Assembly (NCBI RefSeq): GCF_005937985.2
Contig: NZ_CP042172.1
Coordinates: forward strand, 3,585,548-3,649,547
Source of the DNA: Arthrobacter sp. KBS0702
Lineage (GTDB): Bacteria > Actinomycetota > Actinomycetes > Actinomycetales > Micrococcaceae
DNA: 64,000 nt
Direction: 5' to 3'
Shown here: piece after piece, positions 24,915 through 33,134 of the stretch
Layout of the letters: every line of letters begins with the position of its first letter
Position numbering within the stretch: position 1 is the stretch's first letter
The notes under the pieces: model-generated
Database searches by the model: none
Seen by the model: only the letters and a program-made list of their open reading frames with translations
What the model was told of the DNA's origin: nothing
Made by a program: the position numbers and the translations under genes

Positions 24915-25838
24915 CTAGACCGTGACGTTGAGTCCGGCCGTGTACCCGCCGGTCACCGAACCGGCCATGGTGGCCAGCTGGTAGATCCCCCCGTCGTTGC
25001 CAAAGACGTTGTCCGACTTCAGCGTGGTCCGCGGGAAGTTTCGGGCACTCGATTCGTAGCCGGCCGAGGCGTAGACGTCCCTGCAGGCGGCGTCGGTCAG
25101 CGCGATTTGCGAGACGGTGAGGATCTGTCCGGCCGAGGTGGCGTTGCTCATGGACTCGAAGACTTCGAAATGGATGTGCGGCCAGCGTCCGCTGTAGGCG
25201 CCAGGGAAGATGGTGGTGAAGGTGACCTGCCCGTTGGCATCGGCCTCCTGGACGCCGCGGAGGTAGTTCTCGTTCTTCAGTCCGGCGTCGTACATCGAGT
25301 ATTTTCCGTCCTTGTCGCAATGCCAGGCGTAGACGGCGGCGCCGGCCAGCGGTGCGCAGCCCTTGGCGTTGTCGAGCAGGGTAAGGGTGACGGTCAGGGT
25401 CACGCCGTCGGCCTTGGTGGACGAGGTGCCGAAGCTGGCGGTGATGTCCTTCCGGACCACCCCGGATGCCGCCAGGGCGTTCGGCCCGTTGGATCCGTCG
25501 CCGGGGAACGGTCCGGCCGTTTCCCTCGGGATCTCGACGCCGCATTCGGCGATGGCGCGGGTCAGGGTGGGTGAGGCGGAGGCCGTGCCGGCAGCCGCCG
25601 CCGTCGAACCCGGCGCCGTGGCGGCCGCCGCCGTTGAGGCCGCCGAGGGCGCCGCGCCCGTGGAGGAGGCGGCACCGGCCCGGGAGCCGCCAGGGGTGCA
25701 GGCGGCGAGGGCCGCCGCGGTGCCCGCGCCAAGGAATATGCCCAGCGAGCGGCGGCTCATCAGCGTTCCGAGGTCGAATTCCAGGCCGCGGTCGTGGTTG
25801 GGGTGCGGTTCGAGCGGGGGCGGGGTCGAGGTGTCCAT
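24915..25838 (-). CDS. Intradiol dioxygenase-like exported lipoprotein
   Basis: A 307-residue protein with an SRRSLGIFL twin-arginine-like signal and a lipobox LAACT (about residues 43-47), so it is probably anchored outside the membrane. An Ala/Ser/Thr-rich linker of about 45 residues follows. The C-terminal domain has the intradiol ring-cleavage pattern, with candidate Fe(III) ligands in KYSMYDAG, NYLRG and the GRWPHIHFEVF pair of histidines. Secreted members are common in actinobacteria and their substrates are unknown; a role on plant phenolics is possible. Confidence 0.82.
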   Translation of the reverse strand: MDTSTPPPLEPHPNHDRGLEFDLGTLMSRRSLGIFLGAGTAAALAACTPGGSRAGAASSTGAAPSAASTAAAATAPGSTAAAAGTASASPTLTRAIAECGVEIPRETAGPFPGDGSNGPNALAASGVVRKDITASFGTSSTKADGVTLTVTLTLLDNAKGCAPLAGAAVYAWHCDKDGKYSMYDAGLKNENYLRGVQEADANGQVTFTTIFPGAYSGRWPHIHFEVFESMSNATSAGQILTVSQIALTDAACRDVYASAGYESSARNFPRTTLKSDNVFGNDGGIYQLATMAGSVTGGYTAGLNVTV

Positions 25839-25909
25839 GCCCCCATGCAGCCGCGCGGCGCTGTGCCAGGGCTAGGGCGCTGCTGTGGCCGCCCTGTGGC
25901 CCCGCCGAT

Positions 25910-26015
25910 CACCGGACATGCCCTCCCGTGGCTGCCGCCGATGGGCATAAAGGCAATATGTCCATCCGCGGCCCCCGGCGCAGGGCATGTCCGGTGGCGC
26001 GGCATGTCCGGCGGA
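25910..26015. repeat. Inverted-repeat cluster GGACATGCC/GGCATGTCC
   Basis: CACCGGACATGCCCT (25910-25924) is repeated as a perfect 15-bp inverted copy AGGGCATGTCCGGTG (25982-25996), followed by a third copy of the core, GGCATGTCCG (26001-26010). A degenerate fourth, AATATGTCCATCCG, lies between. It sits in the space between the dioxygenase and permease genes and overlaps neither. It resembles a REP-type extragenic palindrome or a bidirectional terminator. Confidence 0.6.
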
Positions 26016-26017
26016 CC

Positions 26018-27448
26018 TTAGGCCGGGCCGACGCCGGCGGTGGCTTCCTCGCTGGGGGCATCGGCGGCGGAGTTCGGCCCCGGCTGGGCGGGAGCGGAGG
26101 TGCTGTGCTTGCGGTAGCGCCAGAGCCCGATTCCGACCACGACGGCGGCCAGTGCCAGTGAGAGCAGTAGCGATTCGCGGGTGGAATCGAGTACCACCAT
26201 GCCCACCAGCAGCGCGACGATGCTGACAATCGCGACCCAGGTCAGGTACGGGAATAGCCACATCTTCAGTTGCAGTTCCCGGGCTGCGGTGCCCATCCGG
26301 CGGCGCAGGATCAGCTGGGAAACGGAAATGACCAGCCAGACGAACAGGGCAATGGCGCCTGAGGTGTTGACCAGGAACAGGAAGACGGTGTCCGGGGCGA
26401 TGTAGTTCAGGCCCACGGTGATGAATCCCACCACGGTTGATGCCAGCACGGCGGCGGCGGGGACGCCGCGCCTGGAGATCCGCATCCACGAGCGGGGTGC
26501 ATCGCCGCGGCGGGAGAGCGAGAAGAGCATGCGGCTGGCGGTGTACAGGCCCGAGTTGAGGCAGGACAGCACGGAGGTCAGCACAACGATGTCCATGATG
26601 GTTCCGGCCCCGGGGATGCCGAACAGCTCGATCACGGCGACGTACGGGCTCTTCGCCACGGACGCGGAATTCCATGGCAGCAGGGTCACGACGATCGCGA
26701 TGGAGCCGATGTAGAACACCAGGATGCGCCAGACGGTGGACTTGACGGCTTTCTTGACGGCGTCGACAGGGTTTTCCGATTCGCCGGCGGCGATGGTGGC
26801 GATCTCGGCGCCGAAGAAGGAGAACACGACCACCAGGATGCCGGCGAGGACGGCGCCGGGGCCGTTGGGCATAAAACCGCCCTTGCCGGTCAGGTTGTCC
26901 AGGCCGGGGGCCTGGACGCCGGGTACCAGGCCGAGGATCGCGGCGGCGCCGAAGAGCAGGAACAGCACGATCGCGGCGACCTTGATGGAGGCGAACCAGA
27001 ACTCGAACTCGCCGTAGGATTTCACTGAGCCGAGGTTGGTCAGGGTCAGCAGCACCATGAGGACCAGCGCCCACACCCACTGGTCGATGCCGGGCACCCA
27101 GCGGTGCATGATGGCCGCTCCCGCCGTGGCCTCAATGCCGAGCACGATGATCCAGAACCAGGCATAGAGCCAGCCGATGCTGAAACCGGCCCAGCGGCCA
27201 AGGGCCTTGTCGGCGTAGGTCGAGAAGGAACCGGTTTCGGGATTGGCTGCCGCCATTTCGCCAAGCATGCGCATGACGAGGATGACGACGAGGCCGGCGG
27301 CAAGGTAGGCGACCAGGATGCCGGGGCCGGCCTGCTGGATCGCTGCGCCGGAGCCGACGAAGAGCCCGGCACCGATGACGCCGGCGATGGCGATCATGGA
27401 CAGATGCCGTGGTTTCAGGGATTTGGAGAGTTGCTGGTCAGCCTGCAT
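26018..27448 (-). CDS. Amino-acid permease (APC superfamily, AAT type)
   Basis: A 476-residue protein with 12 predicted helices. The N-terminal LKPRHLSMIAIAGVIGAGLFVGSG is the signature of the amino-acid transporter family that includes GabP, AnsP and ProY. It imports an amino acid or GABA with protons. The ATG at 27448 follows AAGGACG; a longer frame to 27526 lacks the hallmark. The 298 bp upstream (27449-27746) show no gene and hold its promoter. Confidence 0.88.
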   Translation of the reverse strand: MQADQQLSKSLKPRHLSMIAIAGVIGAGLFVGSGAAIQQAGPGILVAYLAAGLVVILVMRMLGEMAAANPETGSFSTYADKALGRWAGFSIGWLYAWFWIIVLGIEATAGAAIMHRWVPGIDQWVWALVLMVLLTLTNLGSVKSYGEFEFWFASIKVAAIVLFLLFGAAAILGLVPGVQAPGLDNLTGKGGFMPNGPGAVLAGILVVVFSFFGAEIATIAAGESENPVDAVKKAVKSTVWRILVFYIGSIAIVVTLLPWNSASVAKSPYVAVIELFGIPGAGTIMDIVVLTSVLSCLNSGLYTASRMLFSLSRRGDAPRSWMRISRRGVPAAAVLASTVVGFITVGLNYIAPDTVFLFLVNTSGAIALFVWLVISVSQLILRRRMGTAARELQLKMWLFPYLTWVAIVSIVALLVGMVVLDSTRESLLLSLALAAVVVGIGLWRYRKHSTSAPAQPGPNSAADAPSEEATAGVGPA

Positions 27449-27705
27449 TAAGCGCCGTCCTTCGTGGGTGGTGTCGGTCCGTGACCCGCGCCAGGCGATG
27501 CCCGGGACGGATGTGCAGTGGACCACAGTGTCGTTTCACCCTAGACGGCAAAGGAAACGCGATGTTCTGTGCAATCCCACAGATTACGCCGCGTGTTTTG
27601 GGGCGGATCTCCAGTGGGAGGGCCTCCCAGGCAAGGCCTGATGCCTCACCGGCAATTCCGCAATGTGCCGGAAACCACTGTTTCGGGACCTTTGGGGTAG
27701 GGGCC

Positions 27706-27735
27706 GGGGGCGCGCCAGCCGGCCGGCGCGCCCCC
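27706..27735 (-). terminator. Perfect GC-rich hairpin after the ABC-2 operon
   Basis: GGGGGCGCGCC (27706-27716) and GGCGCGCCCCC (27725-27735) form an 11-bp stem with an 8-nt loop, 11 bp past the permease stop. No T-tract follows. Confidence 0.5.
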
Positions 27736-27746
27736 GTGACTTCGGA

Positions 27747-28652
27747 CTAGACGTCCCGCTTCTTGAGCAGGATCCCGGCCAGCAGCACCGGGACGACCAC
27801 CCACGCGCCCAGGACCAGGGCGGCCTGCCAGGCCTCCAGGGTGTCGGGGAGGTGCTCGGCGGCAGTCATCGGGGCCAGCGTGTTGGACGGGATGAACTTG
27901 CGGAGTTCCTTGACGAAGTCGCCCTGGATGATCTGCAGCGCGATCGGCAGCACAAAGAAGATCCCGACGAGGCTCATGATGCCGCCGGCGGAGTTGCGCA
28001 GCAGGGCGCCCAGGGCCATGCCGATCGCGGCCACGGCGGCCACGTAGCCGCTGTTGATCAGCAGGGTGCGGTAGTAGTGGCCGCTGGAGACGTCCAGGGT
28101 GTGCCCGTACTGGTCGAAGATCGGGACCGCCACGAGCCCGGCGAGCCAGAGCGAGAGTGCCGTGACCAGGAAGGCCGCAACGATAACGATGAGGACCTTG
28201 GCAAGGTAAGCCGGGATCCTCTTCGGCACGGCCGTGAACGTGGACCGGGCCATTCCCGTGGTGAACTCCGAGCTGATGATCAGCACGGCCAGCGAACCGA
28301 GGATCAACTGCGCGAAGGAGATGCCCGCGCTGGGCGCGGAGGCGGCAATGTCGCCCTGGGCGGCTAGCGCCGCGGCACGCTGCGGGTTGGCGCCGGAGGA
28401 CTGCAGCGCCTGGCCGATTCCCCAGGCAGCAAGGGCGCCGACCCCCACAATGACCACGATGGTAGCGCCGAGCAGGATCAGCGTGGACAGCAGGGTGCGG
28501 AACTTGATGAATTCGGAGTTGAGCACCCGCGGGAAACTCGGTCCGGGGCCGGTGCTGAGGCCGCTGCCGGCCCGGTCGGTTGCCTGGTTGTTTGAGGCGC
28601 CGGAGTGAGCCCCGCGGCGGGACGGGGTGGGTTCGAGTGTGGTCGAGCTCAT
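27747..28652 (-). CDS. ABC-2-type transporter permease
   Basis: A 301-residue membrane protein with six predicted helices after a 40-residue cytoplasmic N-terminus. The region LAVLIISSEFTTGMARSTFTA is the usual ABC-2 (NatB/BcrB-like) intracellular motif. Begins 3 bp after the ATPase gene and forms with it a complete exporter. Confidence 0.85.
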   Translation of the reverse strand: MSSTTLEPTPSRRGAHSGASNNQATDRAGSGLSTGPGPSFPRVLNSEFIKFRTLLSTLILLGATIVVIVGVGALAAWGIGQALQSSGANPQRAAALAAQGDIAASAPSAGISFAQLILGSLAVLIISSEFTTGMARSTFTAVPKRIPAYLAKVLIVIVAAFLVTALSLWLAGLVAVPIFDQYGHTLDVSSGHYYRTLLINSGYVAAVAAIGMALGALLRNSAGGIMSLVGIFFVLPIALQIIQGDFVKELRKFIPSNTLAPMTAAEHLPDTLEAWQAALVLGAWVVVPVLLAGILLKKRDV

Positions 28653-28655
28653 GGC

Positions 28656-29600
28656 TTAGTGGTCTCCGGCCTGGGCGGGGGCGTTGGCGCCCGTGGTGAT
28701 CAGCGAGTGGTATTCGACCTCATCCTTCGTCAGCTCCATGTAGGCCTCCTCGAGGCTGGCCTGGAGCGGGGTGAGTTCGTAGATCATGACGTGGTTGTCG
28801 AGGGCGGTGCGGGCGATGTGCTTCGGCTCCAGCCCCGTGACCTCCAGGAGTTCGTTGTCCTGCACCTGCACCGAGACACCGGTGCCGGCCAGCAGGCGCA
28901 CCAGATGGTCCGGCTGGTCGGTGCGGACCCGGGTGCGGCCTTGCCCCTTGCCGTTGACGATCTCCTGGATCGGGGCGTCGGCGATGATCCGGCCGCGTCC
29001 GATCACGATCAGGTGGTCCGCCGTGACGGCCATTTCGCTCATCAGGTGGCTGGAGAGGAACACGGTGCGGCCCTCGGAGGCGAGGTACTTAACGAGGTTG
29101 CGGACCCAGACCACGCCTTCCGGGTCGAGGCCGTTGACGGGCTCGTCCAGGATGACGGTCTGGGGGTCGCCCAGCAGCGCCGCGGCGATACCAAGGCGCT
29201 GGCCCATGCCAAGGGAGAATCCGCCCACCTTCTTCCTGGCCACCTCGGCCAGCCCGGTCATTTCGATGACGTCGTGCACGCGCTTCTTCGGGATGCCGTG
29301 GGTGGCGGCCATGGCGAGCAGGTGGTTGTAGGCCGAGCGGCTGGTGTGGACCGCCTTGGCGTCCAGCAGGGCGCCGACGTCGCGCAACGGGGCGTGGTGC
29401 CGGTTGAAGGGCACACCATTGACGGTGACCGATCCCGACGTCGGCCGGTCCAGTCCCATGATCATGCGCATGGTGGTGGACTTGCCGGCGCCGTTGGGGC
29501 CCAGGAAGCCGGTGACCCGGCCGGCCTCGACGTTAAAATTGACTCCGGCGACGGCAGTCTTCTCGCCGTACACCTTCGTCAGGCCTCGTGCTTCGATCAT
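28656..29600 (-). CDS. ABC transporter ATP-binding protein, BcrA/NatA type
   Basis: A 314-residue ATPase: Walker A GPNGAGKSTT, ABC signature SLGMGQRLGIA (LSGGQ variant SLGMG), Walker B VILDEPVNGLDPEG, and a C-terminal extension typical of drug and peptide-resistance exporters. ATG at 29600 gives the usual MIEARGLTKVYG; the frame upstream to 29663 is not conserved. Works with the permease encoded next. The substrate is unknown. Confidence 0.9.
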   Translation of the reverse strand: MIEARGLTKVYGEKTAVAGVNFNVEAGRVTGFLGPNGAGKSTTMRMIMGLDRPTSGSVTVNGVPFNRHHAPLRDVGALLDAKAVHTSRSAYNHLLAMAATHGIPKKRVHDVIEMTGLAEVARKKVGGFSLGMGQRLGIAAALLGDPQTVILDEPVNGLDPEGVVWVRNLVKYLASEGRTVFLSSHLMSEMAVTADHLIVIGRGRIIADAPIQEIVNGKGQGRTRVRTDQPDHLVRLLAGTGVSVQVQDNELLEVTGLEPKHIARTALDNHVMIYELTPLQASLEEAYMELTKDEVEYHSLITTGANAPAQAGDH

Positions 29601-29726
29601 GGAAGCGTTCCTTTGCGTAGCGTGTGGTTGTGTACGCCCCACGCTACCGAGGCAATGTCGCAAATTCGCCGTTCTCAGGGTTGTTTCAGGGGCGAATCAG
29701 GGTGGTTCCCAAGCAATGGCCGGCCG

Positions 29727-31229
29727 TCAGTCGTTCTGCTGCGGCGTGTAATAGACCATGCCGCCGTGCTTGACCGAGAACTCCACGGCCCGGACAGCGG
29801 GCATGACTTCGCCGTCCACCGCCAGCACCATGGTCGAGTCGCCCGGTTCCACCCGGATCCGGCTGGCTTCGCGCAGGTGGGTGATCCGCGAAGTGGCCAC
29901 GGTGCCGGTCAGCACGGCCCACAGCAGGCGCAGGCGCGCAAACGACTCGTCCGCGGTGATCATGCGCAGATCCAGCACGCCGTCGTCGAGCACCGGTCGG
30001 ACCAGCGGCGCATGGTCGCGGGGATAATAGCGGCCGCGGCCGACGTAGAGGATCCAGAGCTTGTGCCGCACGCCGTCCACCACCAGCGTGCTCGGGGTGC
30101 CCGCGGCGAAGGTCCGCAACATGGCGACGACCCCGGCCAGCGGCTTGCCCAGGGCCGGCTGGAGCTGTTCCCGGCGCCGCACGAGGTTGGGGTACAGGCC
30201 GATGCTGGCCGTGTTCAGCATGGTGATCTCAAGCTTCTCCGGGCTGTCCGGCAAACCCCGCTCCACCGCGACGTGGCCGATATCGGCCCGCGCAGCCTCC
30301 CCGTTGCTTGCGGCGTCGACGGCGATCTGCAGGGTGGGGGTGCCGGCGTCGCGGGCAAAGTGGTTCAGCGTGCCGCCGGGCAGCACCAGGAGCGGCACCG
30401 AGTGCTCGACGGCAGACGCGGCGGCGGTGCCCACCGTCCCGTCACCGCCCCAGACGCCGAGCGCGACGACGCCGGGCCGGGTCGCCACGGCCTCGATTGC
30501 CGCGGCGACATCCTCGTCCGGCCCGATCTCCTTTATATACGCCTTAGGGAATACTTCTTGCAGGGCGTCGGCCGTTTCCTCGGCGTAGGAGCCGCCCAGC
30601 GTGTTGACCGCGATTCCGAGCCCCTCCCCGTCGGGGAGCGCCGGCGCCGGAACGGGGGTGCGCTGGACCGCGGGGAACGGGGGCCGGACCGGCCACCAGG
30701 TACGCGTCACGAGCGCCGCCCCCGCCCCGATCGCGGTGCCGAAGAAGACATCGGAGGGCCAGTGAGCCCCGGTGTGGACCCGGGAGTAGGCAACGCCGGC
30801 GGCGACGGGCGCCACCGCGGCGCCCAGTGCCGGCCGGACCAGCCCCACGCCGAGGGCGAAGGCAGCGGCGGAGGCAGAATGCCCCGACGGCATGGAGGAA
30901 CTGGTGGGCTGCGGGTGGACGAAGCGGAAGACCGGGAGATGCTCGGGCAGCGGTCGGGCCCGCGGCAGCAGCGTCTTGAAGACCAGGTTCGTCACCGCGG
31001 AGGCCACGCCCTGCGCCAGCACTCCGTGCAGTGCCGCCCGCCGGGTCCTGCCGGGAAAGAGCGCCATCACCGCGGCTATTCCGAACCAGAGCTTGCCGTT
31101 GTTCGCGGCCGCCGAGAGCCGCCGGAAGAAGTCGTCGTGGCCTCCGCCGGGTAACCGGGAGACGGCCCGGACCAGTTTCCGGTCGAGCTTCTCGAGCCGG
31201 CCAGGCGCTTTTCTCAGCATGCTTCGCAT
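29727..31229 (-). CDS. PAP2 phosphatase fused to diacylglycerol kinase-like domain
   Basis: A 500-residue fusion. The N-terminal half is a PAP2 lipid phosphatase with its three motifs KTLLPRARP, PSGH and SRVHTGAHWPSD. The C-terminal half is a lipid kinase with GGDGTVG and PGGTLNHFARD, the DAGK nucleotide site. The two activities could interconvert phosphatidic acid or polyprenyl phosphate and the dephosphorylated lipid. Such fusions are known in actinobacteria; the physiological direction is unclear. A second, stand-alone PAP2 gene starts 38 bp away on the other strand. Confidence 0.9.
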   Translation of the reverse strand: MRSMLRKAPGRLEKLDRKLVRAVSRLPGGGHDDFFRRLSAAANNGKLWFGIAAVMALFPGRTRRAALHGVLAQGVASAVTNLVFKTLLPRARPLPEHLPVFRFVHPQPTSSSMPSGHSASAAAFALGVGLVRPALGAAVAPVAAGVAYSRVHTGAHWPSDVFFGTAIGAGAALVTRTWWPVRPPFPAVQRTPVPAPALPDGEGLGIAVNTLGGSYAEETADALQEVFPKAYIKEIGPDEDVAAAIEAVATRPGVVALGVWGGDGTVGTAAASAVEHSVPLLVLPGGTLNHFARDAGTPTLQIAVDAASNGEAARADIGHVAVERGLPDSPEKLEITMLNTASIGLYPNLVRRREQLQPALGKPLAGVVAMLRTFAAGTPSTLVVDGVRHKLWILYVGRGRYYPRDHAPLVRPVLDDGVLDLRMITADESFARLRLLWAVLTGTVATSRITHLREASRIRVEPGDSTMVLAVDGEVMPAVRAVEFSVKHGGMVYYTPQQND

Positions 31230-31267
31230 TTCCCCAGCCTACTGCCGAGCCCCGCTAGGATGAGGCG

Positions 31268-31984
31268 ATGACCCGAGTGTTGGATCCCCGGCATGTGTCC
31301 CCGGGCCGCCTCCTCGCGGCCTGCACCGCAATGCTGGCCGTCGCGGCGGTGCTGGGCGGCCTGCTGCTCGCCGACGTGGCCAGCCCGCCGTTTCTGGGCC
31401 TCGACCACGCCTGGGCCGGGTTTGTCACCGGGCTGCGCAGCCCCTTCTGGGACGGAACCAACGCCTTCCTGAACATCGCCGGCTACCGCGGCGTGCTGTT
31501 GCTCCACGGGCTGCTGGTTGTGGCGCTCCTGGTCCGACGGCGGCCGCGGGCTGCCGTCTTCAGCGCGGCGGCGGGGGTGGCCGTACTCATTCTGACCCAA
31601 CTCCTCAAGGCCGCCCTGCTGCGCGAACGCCCGCACAACACGGTGGTCCTGACCGATACGGGGTCCTTCCCGTCCGGGCACGTCGCCTCGACCACGGCCT
31701 TCGTCCTGGTGCTGGCGCTCCTGATGGCGAAGGCCTGGGTCTGGCTGGTCGCCGGGGCCGGCACCGTGGCCATGATGATCAGCAGGACGTACCTGTCGGC
31801 GCATTGGCTGACGGACACCGTCGGTGCGCTGTGCCTCGCCGCGCCGGTGGTGCTGCTGCTCTGGCTCGGCTGGCAACAGAGCTGCATCAGGGAGAACGCC
31901 GACGCCAGGCGGCTGCTCAGCTGGCGCGCAAGGGCTTCGCGGCGCCGGCGAGCAGCAGCGCCCCCAGAATCGGCACCCCGATAG
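31268..31984 (+). CDS. PAP2-family lipid phosphatase
   Basis: A 238-residue membrane protein with six helices and the PAP2 motifs KAALLRERP, PSGH and SRTYLSAHWLTD. Likely recycles a lipid (pyro)phosphate at the outer face of the membrane. Divergent from the PAP2-kinase fusion, with 38 bp between the starts. Its last 68 bp overlap the 3' end of the convergent MFS gene, giving it an arginine-rich C-terminus. Confidence 0.85.
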   Translation: MTRVLDPRHVSPGRLLAACTAMLAVAAVLGGLLLADVASPPFLGLDHAWAGFVTGLRSPFWDGTNAFLNIAGYRGVLLLHGLLVVALLVRRRPRAAVFSAAAGVAVLILTQLLKAALLRERPHNTVVLTDTGSFPSGHVASTTAFVLVLALLMAKAWVWLVAGAGTVAMMISRTYLSAHWLTDTVGALCLAAPVVLLLWLGWQQSCIRENADARRLLSWRARASRRRRAAAPPESAPR

Positions 31985-33104
31985 CGAGCAGCGCCAGCCG
32001 GATCCCGGTGAGGTCGCCGAGGTAGCCCAGCAGCGGCGGCCCCGCAAGGAACGCGATGTACCCGATGGTGGAAACCACCGAGACGCGCGCCGCGGCGTAC
32101 CTCGGGTCATCGGCCGCGGCGGACATGCCCATCGGGAACGCGAGGGCGGCGCCAACGCCCCACAACGCGGCGCCGGCGGTGGCGAGCCAGATATTCCCGG
32201 CAAAAACGAAGAAGCCCAGTCCGGCCGCTGCGGCGGCCATGCTGGCCCGCAGCACCGCCACCCTTCCGTACACGTCGATCGCGCGGCCGCCGAAAAAGCG
32301 CATGGCGGTCATCGCCAGCACAAAAGCCGCGAAGAGCAGGGCCCCGGTGGACTGTTGGGCGCCCAGGCCGTCCACGGCGGCCTTGGCGATCCAGTCGTTG
32401 CCGGCACCCTCGGTCAACGTGGCGCCCAGGACGACGACGCCGATCAGCAGGGTGCGGCCGTCCCGCCAGGCCGAAGCGGCCCGTGGCTTCCCGGCTTCCC
32501 CGGCGGCCGGGCGCGGCTCCGGGGCATGCGGCAGGAAGTACCGCGGGGCCAGCGTGGTCAGGACCGCGACGACGGCGGCAATCGCCAGCAGGTGCGCCGG
32601 GAGCCCGACGCCGAGGCCGGACAGTCCCGCGCCAACCAGCGCCCCCACGAAGGCGCCGCCGCTGAAGGCAGCGTGGAACTGCGGCATGATGGTGCGCCCC
32701 AGGCGGTGTTCGACGTCGGCCCCTTCAATGTTCTGGGAGACGTCCCAGAGGCCGATGCCGATGCCGAGGAAGAAGAGCGAGACGGCCGTTCCGGGAACGG
32801 CTGCGGCGGCGAGGGACAGTGCCACGCCGGCACCTGCGACGGCGGCCAGCAGGCCGGCGGCGCGCACGGTGTTGGCGGTTCCGAGCCGCCCCACCACGAA
32901 CCCGGCGGTGGGCAGCGCGATCAGCGAGCCCACGGCGACGCACAGCAGCAGGGTTCCCATCTGTCCCGAGGTGATGTGCAGGATCTCGGTCACCGCGGGG
33001 ATCCGGGCGGCCCAGCTGGCGAAGACGAGTCCGTTGATGCCAAAAACGAGGAAGGTCGCGCCGGCGGCGGCTTTCAGTTCCGGTGCGCTGGCGGTTCTGG
33101 TCAT
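31917..33104 (-). CDS. MFS transporter (FucP/YbjJ-like)
   Basis: A 395-residue, 12-helix transporter. The N-terminal FLVFGINGLVFASWAARIPAV and the MPQFHAAFSGGAFVGALVGA segment resemble the FucP/YbjJ group of sugar or inner-membrane permeases. ATG at 33104 is chosen over 33134. Its end overlaps the convergent PAP2 gene by 68 bp. The ABC-F gene lies 30 bp upstream on the same strand. Confidence 0.85.
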   Translation of the reverse strand: MTRTASAPELKAAAGATFLVFGINGLVFASWAARIPAVTEILHITSGQMGTLLLCVAVGSLIALPTAGFVVGRLGTANTVRAAGLLAAVAGAGVALSLAAAAVPGTAVSLFFLGIGIGLWDVSQNIEGADVEHRLGRTIMPQFHAAFSGGAFVGALVGAGLSGLGVGLPAHLLAIAAVVAVLTTLAPRYFLPHAPEPRPAAGEAGKPRAASAWRDGRTLLIGVVVLGATLTEGAGNDWIAKAAVDGLGAQQSTGALLFAAFVLAMTAMRFFGGRAIDVYGRVAVLRASMAAAAAGLGFFVFAGNIWLATAGAALWGVGAALAFPMGMSAAADDPRYAAARVSVVSTIGYIAFLAGPPLLGYLGDLTGIRLALLAIGVPILGALLLAGAAKPLRAS

Positions 33105-33134
33105 GGGTTCACTGCTCCCCCGGGTTGTGGGCAC

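Noticed and set aside
28605-31154. 849-codon open frame antisense to the ABC ATPase and PAP2-kinase genes
   Set aside because: Shadow of two well-supported minus-strand genes.
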